Part shown: positions 49,657 to 55,941 of the stretch, piece after piece | How the letters are laid out: the number at the start of each line of letters is the position of its first letter | Position numbering within the stretch: the stretch's first letter is position 1 | NCBI GenBank assembly: GCA_949487135.1 | Contig: CATAJQ010000033.1 | Coordinates: forward strand, 1-55,941 | Direction: 5' to 3' | Length of the DNA stretch: 55,941 bases | DNA from: Cellvibrionales bacterium UBA7375 | Lineage (GTDB): Bacteria; Pseudomonadota; Gammaproteobacteria; Pseudomonadales; Porticoccaceae | The notes under the pieces: generated by a model | What the model was told of the DNA's origin: nothing | What the model saw: the letters and a program-made list of their open reading frames with translations, nothing else | Database searches by the model: none | Translations under genes and position numbers: made by a program

Positions 49657-50070
49657 TAAACTTCTGCAATCATTTGCAAATCAGCGCTTATTAATAGGCT
49701 ACTAACAAGTTATAAATATTATAAAAACAAAGTATTCAATTTTTAGTTGGTTTTTATCCATACAGTCAGCGTGTTGATAAGAAACTGTAGAAAACCTGTT
49801 AATAAAATCAAATAGTACTCATTTTTAAGCTCGCTTATACAGGTTGTTTTAACTAACTAAATTTAATCAACAATCCACCCCCATTATTTGAGCAACTATT
49901 CAAGCCTATTAATCCGTTGATTATACATATTATTTTTTAATATAAGTCATTGATATTATTATTCTTATTAAATTAATCAACAAAAAAATGGCTTACTAAT
50001 AACAACAACTATAATCCTACATACATATATTAAGTAAATTAATACTATATATATCTACAAATAAAACGAC
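49657..50070. other. Candidate replication origin (oriC B), rpmH-mnmG gap
   Basis: This is the long gap between the divergent promoters of rpmH and mnmG. It is very AT-rich; 49921-50100 is about 17% GC by hand count, suitable for unwinding. It has only near-match DnaA boxes: TTATCCATA at 49754-49762, TTATCAACA (minus) at 49772-49780 and TTATACATA at 49921-49929. No GATC was seen. It lies exactly where gene direction switches, with every gene from rpmH to gyrB on the minus strand and every gene from mnmG on the plus strand, which favours an origin. No ORF or RNA gene was recognised. Confidence 0.45.
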
Positions 50071-50099
50071 TTAGAAAAAAATACAAAGCAACGTATAAT
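50071..50099 (+). promoter_or_regulatory. Candidate mnmG promoter
   Basis: TTAGAA, a 17-bp spacer and a perfect TATAAT lie 43 bp before the mnmG ATG. The -35 is weak (3 of 6), but the -10, spacing and position are good. It would drive mnmG-rsmG-parA-parB. Confidence 0.5.
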
Positions 50100-50141
50100 A
50101 GCAATAACTTCCCAAGAGCTAATAAAGGCTCAAGATTAAAT

Positions 50142-52010
50142 ATGCGTTATACCGATCAATTTGATGTCATCGTTGTTGGTGGTGGTCATGCTGGAACAGA
50201 AGCATGCCTGGCATCAGCTAGAATGGGCTGTAAAACACTTCTCCTCACTCATAACATTGAGACACTGGGGCAAATGTCCTGTAACCCAGCAATTGGTGGC
50301 TTAGGTAAGAGTCACCTCGTTAAAGAGGTGGATGCTCTTGGTGGTGTTATGGCTAGAGCAACTGATTTGGGTGGTATTCAGTTTCGAGTGCTTAATGCCA
50401 GAAAAGGCCCTGCTGTAAGAGCAACCAGAGCGCAAGCTGACAGAGCGCTGTACAAAGCAGCGGTTAGAAGCTTTTTAGAAAATCAACCAAATCTGAGTAT
50501 TTTCCAGCAGGCGGTTGATGATCTTATTATTGAGGGTGAAAAGGTAGTTGGCGCATCCACCCAGATGGGCTTGAAGTTTTATGCTAAGACTGTGGTAGTC
50601 ACCGCAGGCACCTTTTTGGCGGGCAAGGTACATATTGGAATGGAAAACTACGCAGCTGGACGTGCGGGTGATCCACCAGCGGAGCAATTAGCCCAGCGCT
50701 TTAGAGATCTACCTTTTAGAATTGAAAGATTAAAAACAGGCACTCCGCCAAGAATTGATGCACGCACGGTTGATTTTAGCAGTCTACAAGAACAGTGGGG
50801 CGATCAGCCGGAACCCATTATGTCCTATTTTGGCAAGCTGTCAGATCATCCCAAGCAAACCTGTTGCTGGATAACCTACACCAACGAAAAAACCCATGAT
50901 GTTATTCGTGGTGGCATGGATAGATCCCCCCTTTACACCGGTGTGATTGATGGTGTGGGCCCCAGATACTGCCCATCCATTGAGGATAAAGTGGTGCGCT
51001 TTGCGGATAAAGATAAGCATCAGGTATTTATTGAGCCAGAAGGTTTAAATACCCACGAGCTCTATCCTAATGGTATTTCAACCAGCCTGCCATTTGATGT
51101 TCAATTAAATTTAGTGCGCTCCATAGAGGGTTTTGAAAATGCCCATATTATGCGACCGGGTTATGCCATTGAATATGATTACTTTAACCCACAAGATTTA
51201 AAATATTCTCTGGAAACTAAAACCGTACAGGGATTATTTTTTGCCGGTCAAATTAACGGCACCACTGGCTACGAAGAGGCCGCCGCTCAAGGGCTACTGG
51301 CCGGTACCAATGCCGCTCTTCAAGCACAGGACAAAGACAGTTGGTGTCCGGGCCGGGATGAAGCCTATACTGGCGTTTTGGTGGATGATCTAATCAGTAT
51401 GGGTACCAGTGAGCCCTACCGCATGTTTACAAGCCGTGCGGAATACCGATTATTGTTGCGAGAAGATAATGCCGACCTAAGGTTGACAGAAAGAGGGCGT
51501 GAATTAGGTTTGGTAACCGATAGTCATTGGCAACAGTTTTGTGAAAAAAGAGAAGCTATTGAGATTGAGCGCCAGCGAATAAAATCCACCTGGATTCAAG
51601 CTGAATCAAGCGAAGCAAAGCAATTGGAACCGCTGTTTAAAAATAAATTATCGCGCGAGTACTCGATGTATGATCTTCTGAAGCGACCAGAAGTTACTCA
51701 TGCAGATTTATCAAGCCTAACCCCAGACTTAGAAATTGATGGCAGGGTGTCAGAGCAGGTAGAGATTGATGCCAAATACGCGGGTTATATCGGGCGTCAA
51801 CAAGAAGAGATTGATAAGTTGCGACGCCATGAGAACACTGCGATTCCTGAAACATTTGATTATGAAAAGGTCAGTGGTCTTTCCAATGAGGTTAAGCAGA
51901 AGCTCAATGAAGCTAAGCCAGAGACCCTTGCACGCGCCTCTAGAATCCCTGGCATAACACCTGCCGCTATTTCATTATTATTGGTGTCTTTAAAGAAAAA
52001 CGCAGCTTAA
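50142..52010 (+). CDS. mnmG: tRNA uridine-5-carboxymethylaminomethyl(34) synthesis enzyme MnmG
   Basis: MnmG (GidA) is the FAD protein that pairs with MnmE to build the cmnm5 group on wobble uridines. The FAD dinucleotide motif [15 protein letters not shown] (near residue 10) is followed by [20 protein letters not shown]-type sequence near residue 47. [10 protein letters not shown] near residue 198 and a [13 protein letters not shown] segment near residue 370 complete the pattern. At 622 aa the length is normal. The rsmG ATG follows its stop by 2 bp. Confidence 0.98.
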   Translation: MRYTDQFDVIVVGGGHAGTEACLASARMGCKTLLLTHNIETLGQMSCNPAIGGLGKSHLVKEVDALGGVMARATDLGGIQFRVLNARKGPAVRATRAQADRALYKAAVRSFLENQPNLSIFQQAVDDLIIEGEKVVGASTQMGLKFYAKTVVVTAGTFLAGKVHIGMENYAAGRAGDPPAEQLAQRFRDLPFRIERLKTGTPPRIDARTVDFSSLQEQWGDQPEPIMSYFGKLSDHPKQTCCWITYTNEKTHDVIRGGMDRSPLYTGVIDGVGPRYCPSIEDKVVRFADKDKHQVFIEPEGLNTHELYPNGISTSLPFDVQLNLVRSIEGFENAHIMRPGYAIEYDYFNPQDLKYSLETKTVQGLFFAGQINGTTGYEEAAAQGLLAGTNAALQAQDKDSWCPGRDEAYTGVLVDDLISMGTSEPYRMFTSRAEYRLLLREDNADLRLTERGRELGLVTDSHWQQFCEKREAIEIERQRIKSTWIQAESSEAKQLEPLFKNKLSREYSMYDLLKRPEVTHADLSSLTPDLEIDGRVSEQVEIDAKYAGYIGRQQEEIDKLRRHENTAIPETFDYEKVSGLSNEVKQKLNEAKPETLARASRIPGITPAAISLLLVSLKKNAA

Positions 52011-52012
52011 TT

Positions 52013-52657
52013 ATGTCGCTTTCCCATAACCAGCAAGCATTAGAGTTAGGGATAAAAACCCTTGGGCTAAATTGTACGTCCCAGCAAATTGAGCAACTGC
52101 TAGCCTATCTTGAAATGCTTCAACGCTGGAACAAAGCCTACAACCTAACCGCTATTCGTGAACCTATCCAAATGGTTCGATTACACCTTTTGGATAGCCT
52201 TGCTATACATCCCTATGTGCAGGGGGTAAAACATATTATTGATGTCGGCACAGGGCCGGGTCTTCCAGGAATCCCATTAGCTATTTTAAATCCCAATATA
52301 AACTTCACCCTACTCGATAGTAACGGCAAAAAGACGCGTTTTTTATTTCAAGCAATTAACGACCTATCCTTAGTTAACGCCAAAGAAATCAATCACCGAG
52401 TTGAAAAATACCAACCAGAACAGTCGTTTAATATTGTTTTAAGCCGCGCTTTTAGTTCTATCTCTGATATGCTTACGCAATGCGACCATTTGGTTTCCGA
52501 TAGTGGCTGTTTTTTAGCGATGAAAGGAAAAAAACCCGATTCAGAGTTGAGCCAAATCACGAAAGACTATAAGGTCGTCGATCTGTCACAAATAAATGTT
52601 CCACAAGTTGACAGTGAGAGGCACCTAATAAAAATAATAAAAACAGGTGTATCATAA
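52013..52657 (+). CDS. rsmG: 16S rRNA (guanine-527-N7)-methyltransferase
   Basis: RsmG (GidB) methylates G527 of 16S rRNA; its loss gives low-level streptomycin resistance in several species. The 214-aa protein has YNLTAIREP near residue 43, HLLDSLAI, and the SAM-binding motif DVGTGPGLPGIPLAI near residue 78, with LLDSNGKKTRFL near residue 103. It is coupled to mnmG by a 2-bp gap and precedes parA by 24 bp. Confidence 0.97.
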   Translation: MSLSHNQQALELGIKTLGLNCTSQQIEQLLAYLEMLQRWNKAYNLTAIREPIQMVRLHLLDSLAIHPYVQGVKHIIDVGTGPGLPGIPLAILNPNINFTLLDSNGKKTRFLFQAINDLSLVNAKEINHRVEKYQPEQSFNIVLSRAFSSISDMLTQCDHLVSDSGCFLAMKGKKPDSELSQITKDYKVVDLSQINVPQVDSERHLIKIIKTGVS

Positions 52658-52681
52658 TTTAGCTAAAGGAAATGCGTAACA

Positions 52682-53467
52682 GTGGCTCGGATATTATCAA
52701 TTGCAAATCAAAAAGGTGGGGTTGGAAAAACCACTACCAGTGTCAACCTTGCCGCATCCCTCGCCGCCTACAAAAAACGCGTCTTGCTTTTAGATCTAGA
52801 TCCCCAGGGTAATACCACCATGGGATCGGGCATCAATAAGCAAACCTGCGAACACAGCGTGTACGACGTTCTCACAGAAAAAAAATCCATTGAGGACTGC
52901 ATAGTCCCATCAGAGGCGGGCAACTATCATCTTCTACCAGCAAATGGCGACCTAGTTGCTGCAGAGGTTGAATTAATACAGGAAATTGGTCGAGAAACAC
53001 GCTTAAGATTTGCCCTGCAACGGGTCGATGAAAACTACGATTATATTATTATTGACTGCCCGCCCTCACTCAATATGCTGACAGTGAATGCGCTAGTTGC
53101 AAGTGATGGAGTAATCATCCCTATGCAATGTGAATACTACGCGCTTGAGGGCTTATCCGCGTTAAACAATACTATTCGGCAGATCGCCAAATTGATTAAT
53201 CCTAAACTTAAAATTGAGGGCATTCTTAGAACCATGTACGATCCTCGCAATGGATTAACCAATGCGGTATCGGCGCAACTTAGAAAATATTTTGGAGATG
53301 CTGTTTACCGCGTTAGTATTCCGCGAAACGTAAGATTGGCTGAGGCACCCAGTCACGGCAAGCCAGCCCTAGCTTATGATAAAAACGCAAAGGGCTCACT
53401 GGCCTATTTAGCATTGGCCGGTGAGATATTGCGCAAACAACAAAATTCAACTGAGAATAAAGGATAA
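52682..53467 (+). CDS. parA: Chromosome partitioning ATPase ParA
   Basis: ParA (Soj) is a deviant Walker ATPase that binds nucleoid DNA and moves ParB-parS complexes. The deviant Walker A motif KGGVGKTTTSVNLAASL is at residues 11-27, and IIIDCPPSLNML is Walker B near residue 120. Length is 261 aa, without the N-terminal helix-turn-helix of plasmid type Ia ParA, so it is the chromosomal type. The start is GTG at 52682 with AAAGGAAA upstream. parB follows after 6 bp. Confidence 0.97.
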   Translation: MARILSIANQKGGVGKTTTSVNLAASLAAYKKRVLLLDLDPQGNTTMGSGINKQTCEHSVYDVLTEKKSIEDCIVPSEAGNYHLLPANGDLVAAEVELIQEIGRETRLRFALQRVDENYDYIIIDCPPSLNMLTVNALVASDGVIIPMQCEYYALEGLSALNNTIRQIAKLINPKLKIEGILRTMYDPRNGLTNAVSAQLRKYFGDAVYRVSIPRNVRLAEAPSHGKPALAYDKNAKGSLAYLALAGEILRKQQNSTENKG

Positions 53468-53473
53468 TAATCC

Positions 53474-54358
53474 ATGGTCACAAAAAGACAGAGCTTAGGC
53501 AAAGGGTTAGATGCGCTGTTGGGACTTGCAGAGGATATTAACGCAGATCAAGACTTGGCAAAGGGTGGAAAACCAGCATCCGATGGAGGCCTCAAGCAAA
53601 TTCCAGTTGAATTTCTTCAGCGCGGTGAGTATCAGCCCCGAAGAGATTTTAATTCTGAAAGCTTACAAGAATTAGCCGATTCAATTGTTAATCAAGGCCT
53701 TATTCAACCCATTGTGGTACGTGAAATAGCGCAGAATAAATACGAGATAATCGCTGGTGAAAGACGCTGGAGAGCGACACAGATAGCTGGACTAGATACA
53801 GTGCCAGCCATTGTTCGAGAAATATCCGATCAAGCCGCCATCGCTATGGCTTTGATTGAAAATATTCAACGTGAGGACCTTAATCCCATCGAGGAGAGTC
53901 AAGCCCTAATTCGCCTTCAGGATGAATTTAATCTTACACAACAGCAGGTGGCTGAGGCAGTTGGTAAATCCCGATCAGCCGTCACCAACCTTATGCGTTT
54001 AGCCTCACTTCAGCCAGTTGTGCAGCAACAGCTAGAGCGCGGCGATATAGAGCTAGGTCATGCTAAGTGCCTTCTGGCACTTGAGGGCGAAACGCAAATC
54101 ATAGCCGCTCGTTCGGTTGCCGGCGATGGGCTAACCGTTCGTCAAACCGAGGTTTTGGTTAAAAAAATGCAATCGCCCGATACCGGTAAAAAATCCATTA
54201 CCACACCTAACCAAGATATAGTTAATCTACAAACTGAGTTATCTGAAAAGCTTGGTGCAGCGGTTAAAATTCAACATGGTTCAAAAGGTTCAGGCAAACT
54301 GACCATCAGTTATAACAGCGTAGATGAGCTTGATGGAATACTCAACCACCTAAAATAA
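53474..54358 (+). CDS. parB: Chromosome partitioning protein ParB
   Basis: ParB (Spo0J) is the CTPase clamp that loads at parS and spreads along DNA. The 294-aa protein starts KRQSLGKGLDALLG, has the box I region IVNQGLIQPIVVRE and the box II CTP/arginine patch GERRWRATQIAG near residue 95, and a helix-turn-helix (LTQQQVAEAVGKSRSAVTN) near residue 155. A C-terminal dimerisation region follows. Its target sites are present as two parS elements in recF, 11-12 kb away. Confidence 0.97.
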   Translation: MVTKRQSLGKGLDALLGLAEDINADQDLAKGGKPASDGGLKQIPVEFLQRGEYQPRRDFNSESLQELADSIVNQGLIQPIVVREIAQNKYEIIAGERRWRATQIAGLDTVPAIVREISDQAAIAMALIENIQREDLNPIEESQALIRLQDEFNLTQQQVAEAVGKSRSAVTNLMRLASLQPVVQQQLERGDIELGHAKCLLALEGETQIIAARSVAGDGLTVRQTEVLVKKMQSPDTGKKSITTPNQDIVNLQTELSEKLGAAVKIQHGSKGSGKLTISYNSVDELDGILNHLK

Positions 54359-54410
54359 CCGGAAAACACCAATAAAGTGTAAAATACTTTCTAAATTTCC
54401 TGTGCGTGTA

Positions 54411-54439
54411 TTGAATATCACGGATACTAAACCTATAAT
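54411..54439 (+). promoter_or_regulatory. atp operon promoter
   Basis: TTGAAT, a 17-bp spacer and a perfect TATAAT form a near-consensus sigma-70 promoter, 71 bp before atpI. This leaves a leader of about 65 nt that contains a GATC-rich hairpin at 54459-54478. Confidence 0.75.
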
Positions 54440-54458
54440 GCCGATCCGCGCCAATGTC

Positions 54459-54478
54459 GGTGATCGATCTTGATCGCC
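54459..54478 (+). repeat. GATC-rich hairpin in the atpI leader
   Basis: GGTGATC and GATCGCC pair (7 bp with one G-T) around a 6-nt loop that itself contains GATC, giving three GATC sites in 20 bp, with a fourth 17 bp upstream. It is transcribed in the leader from the predicted atp promoter. Function unknown. Confidence 0.5.
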
Positions 54479-54509
54479 TTCGGTTCGGAAAAGGTGGATT
54501 GAGAATACC

Positions 54510-54881
54510 GTGACAACCATTCCAAAGCCTGAATTACTGAAAGCAACCCTGTATCAAATAGCAGCTCTACTGCTAGTGGTGGCTTTTATCGGTATGACCG
54601 ATAAATTAATGGCGGTTTCAGCTTTGATGGGCGGTTTAATTCAAATCCTACCCCAGGCTTGGTTCTCTTGGCAGGCCTTTAAATATGCCGGCGCAAGCAA
54701 TGTGGATAAAGTTGTCCAATCCATGTATCGCGGAGAACTTGGGAAGGTTGTTATGACGGCAACATTGTTCGCAATTTTGTTTACCGTCGACAAACAGTGG
54801 AATTACATTGCATTGTTTACTACTTTTCTTTTAATGATACCGTTGCAATGGTTTTTGACCCAAAAAGCATTGCGACACTAA
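54510..54881 (+). CDS. atpI: ATP synthase protein I
   Basis: AtpI is a small accessory inner-membrane protein, linked to assembly of the c-ring of the ATP synthase. The 123-aa protein has four hydrophobic segments and family features such as ALMGGLIQILPQAWFSWQAFKY (quoted parts: GGLIQILPQ and WQAFKYAGA) and YRGELGKVVMTATLFAILF in the second half. The start is GTG at 54510 preceded by GGTGGA. It opens the atp operon and is followed by atpB after 38 bp. Confidence 0.9.
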   Translation: MTTIPKPELLKATLYQIAALLLVVAFIGMTDKLMAVSALMGGLIQILPQAWFSWQAFKYAGASNVDKVVQSMYRGELGKVVMTATLFAILFTVDKQWNYIALFTTFLLMIPLQWFLTQKALRH

Positions 54882-54919
54882 ACAGACAGTTTGTTGGAAT
54901 ACAGAGTAGAGAACACTAG

Positions 54920-55941
<1,022 letters not shown>

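Noticed and set aside
52597-52604. TGTTCCAC at the end of rsmG as a third parS
   Set aside because: Only the left half matches; the right half diverges at most positions.
54701-54709. Perfect DnaA box (minus strand) inside atpI
   Set aside because: Single site in coding sequence, no cluster and no AT-rich neighbour; most likely chance.

Overview
The window is an ordinary but informative origin-proximal stretch of a gammaproteobacterial chromosome. The dnaA-dnaN-recF-gyrB set, rpmH-rnpA-yidD-yidC-mnmE, mnmG-rsmG-parA-parB and the start of the atp operon all lie within 17 kb of each other. The neighbourhoods resemble Pseudomonas and its relatives: yggS-proC-yggT beside pilT, metX-metW-DUF4426-rdgB-hemW, trxA-rho-ubiD, dsbB-rsd, rpoH-ftsX-ftsE-ftsY-rsmD-coaD, and glyQ-glyS-plsC-gyrB. 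The moderate GC content, very short intergenic gaps, absence of mobile elements and a TRAP transporter suggest a streamlined aquatic gammaproteobacterium, perhaps of the Cellvibrionales/SAR92 type. That placement is inference. I saw no insertion sequence, prophage, CRISPR array, tRNA or rRNA gene.

Layout. 1-5.5 kb: gshB, yqgE, yqgF (ruvX), pilT, yggS, proC, yggT. 5.5-10.7 kb: tas-type reductase, metX-metW, a DUF4426 exported protein, rdgB, hemW. 10.8-16.6 kb: a cation efflux pump, trxA, rho, ubiD, an LplT-like transporter. 16.7-20.5 kb: a small unknown ORF, gshA, dsbB, rsd, an FKBP lipoprotein. 20.5-27.4 kb: trmB, DUF423, rpoH, ftsX, ftsE, ftsY, rsmD, coaD, mutM. 27.5-35.2 kb: a lone exbD, an alpha/beta hydrolase, TRAP dctM-dctQ, yaaA, and the run galU-acyltransferase-ubiC-ubiA. 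35.3-39.1 kb: glyQ, glyS, plsC. 39.2-45.3 kb: gyrB, recF, dnaN, dnaA (minus strand). 45.7-49.6 kb: mnmE, yidC, yidD, rnpA, rpmH (minus strand). 50.1 kb to the end: mnmG, rsmG, parA, parB, atpI and atpB, which is cut by the window edge at its stop codon (plus strand).

How the genes fit together. Replication initiation and segregation are together: dnaA, two candidate origin regions, parA/parB, and two parS-type sites embedded in recF. Ubiquinone synthesis is represented by ubiC, ubiA and ubiD. Thiol homeostasis is represented by gshA, gshB, trxA and dsbB. Membrane and envelope biogenesis is represented by yidC, ftsY, ftsEX, plsC, an LpxL-like acyltransferase and galU.

The points most worth a second look are: (1) the rpmH-to-mnmE block is inverted relative to the common gammaproteobacterial order, leaving two AT-rich gaps that compete as oriC; (2) both parS sites lie in the same reading frame of recF and encode the same peptide; (3) the ATP synthase a subunit carries an insertion of about 65 residues between the essential arginine and the last helix; (4) the rho leader is C-rich and G-poor. 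I found no convincing new defence, mobile or biosynthetic system.
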